From assembly GCF_031143425.1 (NCBI RefSeq), contig NC_090445.1, positions 1,193,408,691-1,193,472,690 of the forward strand: a stretch of 64,000 nt of DNA, read 5' to 3'. The DNA comes from Pleurodeles waltl. Its lineage: Eukaryota > Chordata > Amphibia > Caudata > Salamandridae. The translations under genes were made by a program, and so were the position numbers. The notes beneath the pieces were generated by a model. The model made no database searches. It was given only the letters and a program-made list of their open reading frames with translations, and was not told the DNA's origin. Below, piece after piece: positions 1-11,230 of the stretch. Each line of letters starts with the position of its first letter. The first letter of the stretch is position 1.

Positions 1-86
1 ATCATGGTGGTAGTACACTATTAGGGAATGTCAGTATGCTTGACTGTTTTAACTATAGTGAGACTCCATTATACTTAACCCCTTCT

Positions 87-155
87 GTGCCGGGGACGTA
101 ATGGTTACGTCCACCGGCACAGTGCTCCTGTGCAGAGGACGTAACCATTACGTCC
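87..155. repeat. Paired subterminal palindromes of the piggyBac-like element
   Basis: At 87-120 two 15-bp arms (GTGCCGG-GGACGTAA and its complement, with a 1-nt bulge) flank the loop TGG. At 137-155 a second hairpin has arms GGACGTAA and TTACGTCC around the loop CCA. The two cores are reverse complements of each other, so the region can also fold as one larger cruciform. Subterminal palindromes are often transposase-binding sites; that role is inferred here. Confidence 0.8.
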
Positions 156-343
156 TGGCACATGAGCTCAGAGGGAGTGCTAGCACTCTGTGGGCTTCCC
201 TCCCACCCCCCCCAGGCCAGGGATGGAAGGGGAAGCCATTCCACCCCGATCCCCCCCTTAACTCCCTTGTGACGTCTGATGACAGCGCGTGATCGCGAGC
301 TGACCTCATCAGAGGCCACCTCTGGAAGCTGAGCTTCCAGCAC

Positions 344-434
344 GATTGGAAGAGAAATGCTAAGCATTTCTCTTCCGATCATGTTATGGGGCCTGAGAGG
401 CTTCAAAGGGAAGGAAAGGATTTTCCCTTTGAAG
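344..434. repeat. Two further perfect or near-perfect hairpins
   Basis: 344-361 and 363-380 are 18-nt arms (GATTGGAAGAGAAATGCT and its complement) with one mismatch and a single-base loop. 401-412 and 423-434 are perfect 12-nt arms (CTTCAAAGGGAA) around a 10-nt loop. They continue the run of palindromes in the left end of the piggyBac-like element. Confidence 0.8.
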
Positions 435-540
435 TGTCTCTGAGCAGTTTAGCAGCCAGATTGTGAAGCGATCCGGCAGCTGAAATGCCAACTAGACACC
501 AGGGATTTTTTACAATAAGGAAATTGGCATCAGGGGAGTG

Positions 541-1150
541 ACCCCTTGGGCAAGGGTCGCTCCCCAGGTGGCAGTTTTTTTCAAGACCTTTTCTGCCCCC
601 CTGGGGGTAAATCAGCCTATTGTTATTAGGCTGATCTGTCCCCGGGGGGCAGAAATCTCTAGGCATGAGGGATACATTTTTGTTCTTCGTTTTTTAGAGG
701 TGGGATGTGACCCCTTAGGCAAGGGTTGCTCCCCTGTGAGGGAAAATTTATTTTAGGCCATTTCTGCCCACTTGGGGGCAGATCGGCCTGTTTTTATTAG
801 GCCAATCTGCCCCTAAGGGGGGCAGAAACTGCTTAGGCTCCAGGGATTGGTGTGTGTGTTTTGTTTGGGGGCAGCCCTTTGGGTAAGGGTTGCTCCCCAT
901 GGGAGCACATCAGTTTTGGCCATATCTACCTCCCTTGGGGGCAGATTGGCTTATTTTTGGAAGGCCCATCTGCCCCAAAAGGGGGCAGATAGCCCACCAG
1001 AGACCAGGGAAGATTCAAAATAAGAGGGTGGGGATATGGCTGTACCCCCACCCCAAATAAATGGGGCCAAAGTTGTTCTGTCCACCAGTGGGCAGATAGG
1101 ACAATAACCCCTGATCCACACCCGGGGGGGAGGGGCAGAAAGTCTACAAA
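541..1150. repeat. Tandem units of about 165 bp, each with a GC-rich hairpin
   Basis: The phrase GGCAAGGGT(C/T)GCTCCCC recurs at 549 and 718, and as GGTAAGGGTTGCTCCCC at 882, giving spacings of 169 and 164 bp. A more diverged unit follows near 1034. Each unit carries an inverted repeat of the type CTGCCCC...GGCC(T)...AGGCC...GGGGCAG, with a short AT-rich loop such as TGTTTTTATTA. The units lie inside the piggyBac-like element and have no coding potential that I trust. Confidence 0.7.
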
Positions 1151-1739
1151 ATGCAAGGAAATAAAAAAAAAAAAAATGGGGTGGTGGCTACCAACTAGTA
1201 TGGGCCTGTGTATGCCCCCACCCCAACTGAAGGGGTTAACAGTCTTTCAGCTCTCCCCGCACACTAAAACATCTTATCCCACAACAAGCAAGAGGACATT
1301 TGATTAATTTAGGTTTTGTTTTACATTTGGGCCAAGTGAGCTTGCCTAACTCTCAAAATCGTCCCACTTGGAATGGTGAGGGCCGCACTTTATGGACTTT
1401 GGGACGCTGCCATGTAGAAAAATCCACAAGACCTAGACACATCTGAAAACTAAACGTCTGGGTGATTCCAGGGTGGTGTGCTTCACATGCACCCCGCACC
1501 ATTTTCTTACCCACAGTGCCCTGCAGACCTCCAACTTTGTTGGAAATCACACATTTTTGTGATGGAACCTTCCAGAATCTGCCGGAATCCACAAAATTCC
1601 TACCACCCAGCATTGCCTCATCTATACTGATAAAAATTCTGCTGCACTTGTCAGCCTAAAAATTTTTTTTTTCAAACTGTCCTTTTGGACCCGCTTTGGT
1701 TCCCCCTCAATTTCAACATGTTTTTGGCTCTTCCCTGTC

Positions 1740-2890
1740 ACGAGCACTTGGCCCACCTACGCAAGTGAGTTATCATTTTAACTGGGAGAATGCGAGGAAC
1801 GCTGGGTGGTAAGAAATTTGTCTCTGTGCACTGATCCCACACAGAAATGTGGGAAAAATTTGATTTTTTTATTAAGCTAAATTTGAGATTTGCTGAGGAT
1901 TCTGGGTAAGAAAACATTGGGAGATCCACGCAAATCACACCTCCCTGGAATCCCTTGGGTGCCTAGTTTTTAGATATGTCTGGGTTTGGTAGGTTTCCTT
2001 AGATGACTGCTGAGCTTAGGACCAAAACCGAAAAAGGAAAAAGTATTTTTTTTTTGGCCAAATTGTGAGGTTTGCAAAGGATTCTGGGTAACGGAACCTG
2101 GTCACCCCATCTTGGATTCCCCTAGGTGTCTAGTTTTTAAAAAAGCGCAGGTTTGCTAGGTTACCCTAGGTGTGCTGGCTGAGCTAGAGGGCAAAATTCA
2201 CAGCTAGGCACTTTACAAAAAACAGGTCTGTTTTCTTTGGAAAAATGTGATGTGTCCACGTTGCGTTTTGGGGCATTTCACTGTTGCGGGTGCTCGGCCT
2301 ACCCACACAAGTAAGGTACCATTTTTATTGGGAGACTTGGGGAAACGCTGGGTGGAAGGAAATTTGTGGCTCCTCTCAGATTCCAGAACTTTCTGTCACC
2401 GAAATGAGAGGAAAAAGTGTTTTTGGGCCAAATTTTGAGGTATGCAAAGGATTCTGGGTAACAGAACCTGGTCAGAGCCCCACAAGTCATCCCATCTTAG
2501 ATTCCCCTAGGTGTCTTGTTTTCAAAAGTGTGCAGGTTGGGGTAGGTTTCCCTAGGTGCCGGCTGAGCTAGAGGACAAATTCTACAGCGAGGCACTTTGC
2601 AAAAAAACATGTCAGATTTCAATGGAAAAATTTGATGTGTCCATGTTGTGTTTCCTGTTGCGAGCATTAGACCTACCCATGCAAGTGAGGTACCATTTTT
2701 ATCAGGAGACTTGGGGGAACACAGAATAGCAAAACAAGTGTTATTGCCCCTTGTCTTTCTCTACATTTTTTCCTTCCAAATGTAAGATAGTGTGTAAAAA
2801 CGACATCTGTTTGAGAAATGCCCTGTAATTCACATGCTAGTATGGGCACCCCGGAATTGTGTAAATAACCACTGCTTCTCAACACCTTAT
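1740..2890. repeat. Diverged internal direct repeats of the piggyBac-like element
   Basis: The phrase ATTCTGGGTAA recurs near 1899, 2082 and 2452, followed in the last two by a near-identical GAACCTGGTCA. The phrase CACAAGT(A/G)AGGTACCATTTTTAT, followed by GGGAGACTTGG-like sequence, occurs near 2302 and 2676, with a weaker copy near 1752. The best-preserved spacing is about 370 bp. No intact reading frame runs through more than one unit. Confidence 0.6.
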
Positions 2891-3771
2891 CTTGTGCCCA
2901 TTTTAGAAATACATAGGTTTTCTTGATTCCTATTTCTCACTTTTTATATTTCACCAAATTAATTGCTGTATGCCCAGTATACAATGAAAACCCGTTGCAA
3001 TGTGCCTTTTCTTTATTGGCTCTGGGTACCTAGAGTTCTTGATGAACCTACAAGCCCTATATATCCCCGCAACCAGAAGAGTCCAGTAGATGTAAAAGTA
3101 TATTACTTTTGAAAATATGACATTGCATGAAAATGTTAGAGTAAAACGTGGAGAAAAATGGCAGTTTCTTTCACCTCAATTTCAAGATTTTTTTTTTCCC
3201 GCTGTTATTTTCTGTAGAACACACTTGTAGGATCTACACAAATTACCCCTTGCTGAATTCAGAATTGTGTCTGCTATTCATAAATGTTTAGCTTTCTAGG
3301 ATCCAGCATTGGTTTCACACCCATTTCTGTCACTAACTGGAAGGAGGCTCAAAGCACAACAAATAGTAAAAATGGGGTATGTCCCAGTAAAATGCCAAAA
3401 TTGTGTTTTTCTGATTCAAGTCTGCCTGTTCCTGAAAACTGGGAAGATGGTGATTTTAGCACCGCAAACCCTTTGTTGATGCAATTTTCAGGGAAAAAAA
3501 CCACAAGCCTTCTTCTGCAGCCCTTTTTCCCATTTTTTTTAAAACAATAACATGTTCACTGTATTTTGGCTAATTTCTTGGTCTGCTCCAGGGGAACCCA
3601 CAAACTCTGGGTACCTCTAGAATCCCTAGGATGTTTGAAAAAAAGGACACACATTTGGAGTGGATAGCTTATGTGGACAAAACGTTATGAGGGCCTAAGC
3701 GCAAACTGCCCCAAATAGCAAAAAAAAGGCTGGGCATAGGAAGGGAAAATGCCTGGCAGCGAAGGGGTTAA

Positions 3772-6700
3772 GGGAGGGAGTTTCCCTTCTCCTTGGCCAG
3801 GAGAGACAATCAATGTCTTGAATTAGAGTGTAACCTGTGCAAGAAAATCAAATTTGCCTCTTTTAAAATTATAACTGTACATCTTGTGGGTCATTTAGAG
3901 TTTTCATATTTTCCTGGCTTAGCTCAGGATCATAGACCCAGGCCTGTTGTCACCCTGCTGTGTCCAGTAATTATATTTTTTCCAACTGCAGGAACAAAGG
4001 TCACCTTTTCTTCTTGCTCCTGAGGAAGAATAGGGGTGGGACAAAATGCTCTGTATCAATCACCCAGCTGTCACACTGCACCAGGGATCAACCTGCCCAA
4101 GACCACCGAACAAAAGAGAGTGCCCACTCAGCTGGAGCCAAACCATGAGGGATCCGCCTTTAAAATTCTAGTGTGCAGGTCCCTGGCAGTGATGTCAGCA
4201 AGGGATGGAGCGGAGACCCCAGAAGCAGATATAACCAGTGGCATGTTGGATTGTTCCAACATGCTGTGGAGGAGGGTTGGGACAGGGGTGGAGAGGTGAT
4301 GTGGCACCCCAGGATTGGTTAGCTGTGCCTGTCTTCTGGAACCTTCTTCTCCCCTTTATTAACTCTTGATCATCAGGCTGGGGATGCCGCCCTGCTTGGA
4401 ACCCCTCCCTGTTCTGCTTCCTCGCTTGGGGACCCCATTCTCTGGGTGAAATTCGATGCGTGTGCCACCAAGTGATGTGGAGAAGTGCTGTTGCGCTGCC
4501 TCTGAGTTTTGAGCTGGCCCCTCTAAAAAAAGAGGAGGATGGGGGAGTGCCGCTGCTCCCCCTAACACCCATCTCTTCCAACTCCTGCCCCCCCCCCCCC
4601 CCCCCCTTAAACATGTTCCACGCTCCCTGTGCACATGTCTGGGGGTAGTGGGAGTAGGCCATCATGAAATGCATGACCTAAATGCCTGAGTGGGACCAGG
4701 CACCCCCACACCCAAAGGGAAAACATTGCACAAAGCCGCAGTTACAGGAGAAACAAGAGAAAACCATCACCACAGCGCTCCCCGGCACAGCGAGAGAGCT
4801 GCTACTATAATATTCACTGCACTTGGGAAACTCGCCCCATAATGCATTGCTGAGCTTTTCATTTGATTCACATTTTTGTCCATAATCAGCCTGTGGTGGT
4901 CCTAGGATGATGAGACCACCACCAAAGCGTTCAGCATGATATGCCCTTCCTCCCTGGATCATCTTCTGGGTTCCCACCCAGACTCTAAAATCATCACCTT
5001 CCTTGATTTATCTTGCATTTCCATGCTCTCCCATGGCTGGAGCAGTTGCTCTACAGCTCGGAGAGTTTGCCCTCTAGGGGCCTTGTGTATGATAACTTTT
5101 AAGAAGGCCTGGAGACCCTTGAAGTGTGTATTGTACTACACCCTCTAGGGGCTGATTATATGGTTACTCTGTAACCATATAATGATATTCTATGTGGTTA
5201 TGCCATCTATGAGCTGAAGTACAGTTACATATAAAGTGTTTTTACATATTGTTTTCATGTAGCTACGTCCACTAGGGGCTGACAATATGGTTACATCTCA
5301 ATACTTTTTGAAAATGCTACTTTGTTATTGTGGTGCCCTCTAGGGGTGGTTCTGATCATTACAGTCTTAGTCAAGTGTGTGAAAGAATGCACAAACACAT
5401 TTCTTATAAATGTTTTTATTGGGTTTACATGATGATTACATATGTTTTATTGATCCATAATTATTGCAATTATGATTCATGCCAAAGTAATATCCTTATT
5501 ACACCATGACTATTTGAACACTCTTGACATGTTTAGGTGACCCCTCTAGGGGGTCACCAGTTGTTGTACAGTGTCAGCTATGGTTTGTTCCATCTGCCGA
5601 TTTATATTTGTAAATTATTGCGTAGTATTTAGTAGTGCATGCATAATAAATGTACTTCTCCTTTTCTAAAGAAAAAATACTGACTGGACAATCATTTATT
5701 GAGTGTTATTATTGTGTGCCAGTGATTGGTGATTCCTAGACCACACCACACCCTTTGAGTAGGCCTTAAACTGCTCTGCCTCACTACCCAGTGAGAGTCA
5801 AATGCTACAATGGGGTGTTTGATTCCCACTGAGGACAATGGAGGAACTATTATTTGTGCTGGCCACACGACTAGTAGCCCAATGTCCAATACCAAACATT
5901 CACTAATTTATTTCTCAGTGCACAGGCTAAATTGTGGTTCATTACCACAGTAGAGCCATATTGATATGAGAAACACACTATCTACTGAATAGTACAATCA
6001 CTTTGCCCTGAATAGAAATCTCCAAGCTAGGAACCATCATCAATGTGATTTCATCTTGTTGGAATATTTAACTCATTGCTGGTTTGATTAAATAGTTAAA
6101 AAAATAAAGAAATACACATGAAACATGCCATGTCATCACCAATATGTGCAGAGCATAATATGCTAATTATTACTATTGTTGACATAGCAAAGGGACTGAT
6201 ACAAGGCTTGGACTCTTTGAGTCTTGGCCCTTCTCCACACTCAACTGAGGAAATTAATAGCATGTTACCTTGTGCACATGTACGTAAATGCTGTGTTGTA
6301 ATCAAGTTATTATTATATATGATGCATGTACATATCATGTATATTTTAGATATCTTGTTGCAGACTTTTACCTCTTTTATTAACAGAAGTAGGCTGTGCT
6401 TGTGGCAGTTGATTTAACCTAATAAAAGCACTTCTCTGCAGCTGCATGCTTTTCTGTCCAGAAAAATAAACAAATGCAAACTGTAGCATGTGATGTATAT
6501 AGGTTTCTTAATGAAGCTTTGGAATTATGGATCTGTTGGCGAGGTTCTTTATTGTGTAAAGAAAAGGCACCTGCGTCCCTGATTTGGATTCACATTTGAG
6601 AGAAGATTTAAGTAAGCTAGAAAGAGAGAGATATGTACAGAGCCTCTGCTTCACATTTACAGTACATTATTCAAACACCCATCATTTTCAGAGTTGACTA

Positions 6701-7640
6701 TTGCAATTGTTTTCTAGGTTATACCCGTAACTATTCTCTCCTTAAAATCATGCACCATGACACATGCTACATCCAAAGCTTTCTTATAGTTTTGATCTTT
6801 GAAGAGTGTCTAAAACTGGGTTTTAATTTGGAAAGGGAATGACCTCTAACACCTTAATACGCACATACTGTTAGGTGAAAATGCAGTTTTTAGAGCGAAA
6901 GCAGCCGGTGGTCCCCAGAGAATTTCAAGTAGTATCAGTTTTAAAGTAAAGAAGGAAAAAAACAATAAAATCCCCAAACCAGGTGAGAAAATAGAGACAA
7001 ATTAATGAACATGTCATATATGTGAATGGTACAAATACACACTGCAGCTCACATTTGGCATTAAATTCCCTTGCTTTTGGGGCATAATCTGCACCATGTG
7101 CTATGGCCTTACGGGATAGTTAAATACGCAAATTTAGTGAAATCAATTTTACAATTACCATTTTAGGGCCAGTATACCACACACTTTGGCACTGGATAGA
7201 AGTGTCACATTGCACAAATTCCTAATACCAGCAAAAATAAGGTCTAAAAAAGGACGAAAATCTAAAGTGACCATGCAGAAAAGGCTAATTAGTGACAGAA
7301 CCTTTCTGCTGCTCACTTCCCGAAACCCATTAAATCCAAGAGACCTCGATGGGGGTTTGTGGCCTGAACCTCTAAAAGAGTAGCGATTCTTGGAAAGAAC
7401 CCCTGCTATTTGAGCACTGTCATGAAACTTGTTGCAGTGACATTTCTGGTGCACATTTGTGGGGCTTGAACCCTTCACCCTAGAATATAAAGTTTATCAT
7501 AATATTACTCAGGCAAGACAGTTGTACATTTCCAGACTTCCCACGTGCAGCATATGGTCAATCAAAATATGGTTTCTGCAAAACGGTATAATTAGACTCA
7601 ACAACCCCAAATGGTTGGGGTGCATGCTTCTCCAAGCAAT
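3772..7640. other. Non-coding stretch with few landmarks
   Basis: No coding region is supported here. It contains a pure C run near 4590-4606, the CTAGGGG repeat cluster at 5070-5556, and otherwise AT-rich sequence. Open frames such as the one antisense across the C run (4195-4674) look like artefacts of GC-rich, low-complexity composition. Confidence 0.6.
5070..5556. repeat. Cluster of five CCCTCTAGGGG-type motifs
   Basis: CC(C/A)(T/C)TAGGGG-like motifs occur at 5070-5083, 5141-5153, 5269-5281, 5335-5349 and 5541-5556. Copies two and three are followed by CTGA(T/C)(T/A)ATATGGTTAC, so at least part of the cluster is a duplicated unit about 128 bp long. Copy two leads into a perfect 12-bp inverted repeat (TTATATGGTTAC, loop TCT) at 5156-5182. 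The core resembles a truncated CTCF site (CCACTAGGGGGC), but this could simply be a small repeat family. Confidence 0.55.
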
Positions 7641-7659
7641 ATATATCAGATAAGGACTT

Positions 7660-7840
7660 TTAGGTGCAGATTCCTTACCTTAGAAAATTCGCTAGGCATC
7701 AGATTACATCCAGAAACGTTTGGTGAGCAATACCCAGGCTCGCCGGTAGGTGGCGTGGTTCATATCCGCTTGAAGTCGTGTATGCCAGAAGTGACGTGTG
7801 CAGTGCCTATATAGCAGCCACCCTAACACGCTGATGTCAG
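7660..7840 (+). repeat. Left inverted terminal repeat of the DIRS-like element
   Basis: Two blocks match the right end in reverse complement. The first is GCAGATTCCTTACCTTAG (about 7665-7683), against CTAAGGTAAGGAATCTG at 13230-13246. The second is about 58 bp at 7781-7840, containing GCCAGAAGTGACGTGTGCAG and ending CGCTGATGTCAG, against 13475-13534. Block order is not strictly mirrored, as expected for DIRS termini, which are split and complementary to an internal region. Confidence 0.72.
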
Positions 7841-8129
7841 GTCTTTTCTATCCGCACCAGTCATAACAGATCTGGAAAGGGCTTCTTGTATTCACTTTTT
7901 GACAGACCATTTTTCGAGCTATTGTTATAGATTTTTTGAGACTTTGCTGGTGTGCAGGATGTCCATCAGAAAGATAGGTTTTAAATCGTGTGGCGCCTGA
8001 ATCTGACAGATGTTAGTGAAAGGCCCTCACTTGGTTTGTCTTTGATGTCTTTAGTGAGATCACAACACTAAGACATGTGAGGATTGCTGTGCCATGCACC
8101 CTTAGGTGTTGAGGGAGCAGTCCCTCAAA

Positions 8130-9800
8130 CTGCTTGCTGTCTGATGCTGATCAACGCCGTTCCACTCTAGATCTCCATCACAAAGAAGGTCCTGAGATCA
8201 TTTGCAAAGTCGTACCTGCCAATCGTCCCATTCCAAGTTGTTGGGTAAGTCCCACAAAAAGAAGTCATCAAAGAGATCTTCGACTTTGCCACGCAAGTGT
8301 TTGGACGAGATGTGGGGCCGTCGCCACTTGAGGTCTAGGTCTGTGGTGAAGCCTGTATTTGGCCAGCTCCACACCTCCTTGAATTTCTGTGATCCAGTGC
8401 AACAAACCCAACTTAAAGAATTTTACAAGGCCATGCACCTCATCTGTGGGTCGCCTAAACCCTGTGGGGTGCCCTCTTCCATCAGCGGGTTTGCCCTTAC
8501 TGCCAATCGGTCCCTGGGGATCCTTTGACGGGTCCAGAGTGGTGCTGGTCGAGCAGCCTTGACCGGCCTCAGTGCCGATGCCCCAAGTTCCACTGATGTC
8601 CGGCGGTGGCCCCCATTGTCTTACCTTTTCCAATGAGGAGCCAGCTGGGTGTCATCCTGTGCCTACTGGGGGGAAACTCCGCATATTGGAGCTAGTGCCT
8701 TATTCTTATGACAGGCCTGGATTAGGTGACAAATGGCAGGGGTCTGTACGCCCTTATGGTTACCTTGAGGACACCTGGTATGGGGATCTGGCAGATGCCG
8801 GTGGACTGGATACCTCCCCAAACACTAGCCTGGTCTGCTCCCCTACAGTGGCTATGGAGGAAGGTGCCTCATTCGCAGTGGTTGCACAGAAGGTGATTAA
8901 GGTCTTGGACCTTATGCTACCCTGTGTGGCAGTCAAGACAAATCTGTTGACAGAGGTGCTTCTCACGACTATTACTCTTATTTAATGAAGCCCTTACCAA
9001 CATTCTACTCAGGCCTTGTTCAAGCCATGCAGAGGGGCTCCTGTACATAGGACAATTGTCTGCTGCCATCCCCCTGCCCTAAGTGACCCCAGTTTCTTCA
9101 CCCAGCACACCACCCGGATAGCCTGGTGGTCCAGGCATCCACTTCCTAAATTAATCCTGGCGCATTCCCTACTGCTCAACTGGATAGGGAATCCAAAAGG
9201 CTTGATACCTTCAGGAAGTGAATGTTCTCTTCTGCCAGCCTGGCACTGAAGTCAGCTGATACACCCATATGATCTGGGATTCAGTTGCGCAAGTGCTGCT
9301 CATGGTCTCGAAGGAGGCCCAAGCCATACTCTCTCAATTCATTACAGATGGGTGGGTTGAAGCCAAGTGCACCTTAAGATGTAGGTTGGACACAACAGAT
9401 TCGCTGGCAGGGCATTTTCGTCAGTGGCCCTTATGTGCCAGGCCTGGTTGAGAACGACCGGCATTTCAGGGGATGTCCAGTCTCATGGACATGCCCTTTG
9501 ATGGCTTCCGTCTCTTTGGAAAGGCGCTGGAGTGCTTCATGGAAAGCAGGGCTACAGCCAGGTCATTGGGACTTTCTATGGCCCCTCGCCATCCCCAAGT
9601 CTGCCTTCCACTCCCAGAAGGGATTTTCAAGCTCCTCTATACACTCCCAGCCACCACTCCCCACAAGTTTTGCAGTCTTTTCATGGCTGAGGATGAGGTT
9701 CGCACAGACCCAAGGGATAAGTAGCCAGAAGTCAGGCCAGTCCCCTAACCCTCTAAGCAGCCACAGCCTCTGAACCCCTTTAGTTTGACCTCTGACCATC
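8130..9800 (+). pseudogene. Probable gag-like region of the DIRS-like element
   Basis: This 1.7-kb stretch lies between the left terminal repeat and the reverse transcriptase, where DIRS elements carry a gag-like ORF. Short open segments occur in different frames (for example 8202-8528, 8572-8985, 9435-9773). No single frame is intact and I recognise no diagnostic motif. The call rests on position and on the contrast with the flanking AT-rich DNA. Boundaries are approximate. Confidence 0.4.
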
Positions 9801-9879
9801 AAAGCATTCAGTGGGGAGCAGGATATCCCATCACCTGCACCAAAGGAGGACTATAACATCTGACCATTGGGTTTTGCAG

Positions 9880-10440
9880 TTCGTCCAAAGAGGCTACTTC
9901 TTCCCCTTTGTGACCAAGCCTCCACTCATGCCACCCACTTACCAGAAGTTGACTGAAGACCCCCTCTCCTTGCTCCATCAGGAAATGTTAGCTCTCTTGG
10001 CCAAGGGAGTTATAGAGAGGGTGCTGCTGGCACCTGAAGTAGGTTGTAATTGTTATTCCTGCTACGTTTTGGTGCCCATGAAGGATGGAGGCCTTCACCC
10101 TATTCTAAACCTTGTCCTTCTCAACCTCTTCCATGGAAAAGACGAAATTCAAGATGCTCATGCTTGCACAAGTCCTGTCTGCCCTAGATCCGGGAGCCTG
10201 GATGTTGACGTTGTACTACCAGGACACACATTTCCACATCCTCATCCTGTCCGCTTACAGATGTTCTGTGCGGTTCACGGTGGGCCAAGAGCACTTTCAG
10301 TTTGCTGTGCTCCCACTTGGCCTTACCGGTGCCCCTCAGGTGTTCACCAAGGTGATGGCGATGATCGCATCTCATCTACGGAGGACAGGGGTTCCAGCCC
10401 TTTCCTACGTTGATGAATGGCAGCTGATGGCAGGGTTGCT
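9880..10440 (+). pseudogene. DIRS-type reverse transcriptase, inactivated
   Basis: The domain is read in two frames. The first (to about 10140) contains a VLVPMKDGGLHPILNLVLLN-type motif, matching the RT block VPKKDGG.RPILDLR.LN. The second (from about 10112) contains the DIRS/Ty3-like FTVGQEHFQFAVLPLGLTGAP and FTKVMA blocks. The catalytic box at 10406-10420 reads Tyr-Val-Asp-Glu-Trp, where active DIRS enzymes have Tyr-x-Asp-Asp, so the second catalytic aspartate is lost. The frameshift near 10110-10140 also breaks the protein. In life this enzyme copies the element's RNA into DNA. Family assignment is secure at the level of DIRS/Ty3-like RT; the copy is dead. Confidence 0.82.
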
Positions 10441-10639
10441 ATAGGCAGTCGTCTCCCACCTCCAGACTATGGTGATTCTTCAGCACTCATTGGAATTCAC
10501 CATCAATGTGCCAAGGTCACACCTGGCTCCCTCTCAGATGCCTCCATTCATCAGAGCTGCTCTGGACACATTACAGTTTTGGGCTTATCCTCTTGAGCCA
10601 CGAGTCCAGGATAATCAGTCTATGATCCTGATGTTTCAG

Positions 10640-11230
10640 CCTCTATCCTGGATTTTGGTGAGAATAACACTGAGTTTAATGACCTCCTGCATCCTGCTTG
10701 TAACATATGCCTGTTTACATATGCAGGCTCTGCGGTGGGATCTGAAGTTCCAGTGGACACAGCATCTAGAAAATCTTTCTGACATGGTCCAGATCTCTGA
10801 TGCAACTGCAAAAGATCTGCAGTCGTGGCTAACTAATTGCAGTTGGGTCAGTGGCAGACAACTCTCCCTTTCCTAACCAGAACTAACTAGTGACAGATGT
10901 ATCACTCCTGGGCTAGGGTGGCCATCTGGCAGAGATGGAGATTAAGGGACTCTGGTCTCTGCCGAAATCCAGCCTCCACATCAGTCTGTTGGAGCGTTGG
11001 GTGACCTTTCTTCCTTAAGTCTTAGGAAGGCTGGTGCAGGTGTTCATGGACACCACCACCTCCATGTGGTATCTCAACAAACAGGGTGTGGTGGGGTAGT
11101 GGACCCTGTGTCAAAAGACTTTGTGCCTGTGGACATGGCTCTAACATAAGAGTATATCCCTAGAGGTTCTACACCTCGTGGGCTCTCTGAACGCCAGAGC
11201 AGACAAACTCAGCCATCAGTGCATAGCAGA
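10640..11230 (+). pseudogene. RNase H domain of the DIRS-like element, degraded
   Basis: Downstream of the reverse transcriptase, the segment ending near 10876 has the connecting region typical of DIRS (HMQALRWDLKFQW-like). Near 10880-10990 there are remnants resembling VTD.S..GWG, the first RNase H aspartate block, and near 11190 the residues Asn-Ala-Arg-Ala-Asp-Lys-Leu-Ser, matching the last aspartate block. RNase H removes the RNA strand during reverse transcription. Several stops and at least two frame changes break the reading frame. Confidence 0.62.

Larger units (their letters stand above)
75..3771. mobile_element. piggyBac-like non-autonomous DNA transposon
   Basis: Seen: the left end reads TTAACCCCTTCTGTGCC from 75 and the right end, reverse-complemented from 3771, reads TTAACCCCTTCGCTGCC. 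This is an inverted repeat of about 17 bp with a TTAA at each outer edge. A TTAA target duplication with termini starting CCC is the signature of the piggyBac superfamily (established knowledge). No transposase reading frame is visible in the 3.7 kb between, so the copy must depend on an enzyme made elsewhere. The interior holds subterminal palindromes (87-434), hairpin-bearing tandem units (541-1150) and diverged internal repeats (1740-2890). A further end-like motif, GAAGGGGTTAAC, sits at 1229-1240, so the element may be a composite of a 1.16-kb copy and adjoining related sequence. Superfamily assignment is good; autonomy and family name are unknown. Confidence 0.72.

Noticed and set aside
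4195..4674. A 159-codon - strand open frame across a C run
   Set aside because: It includes a glycine run from the homopolymer, has overlapping open frames on both strands, and shows no recognisable domain.
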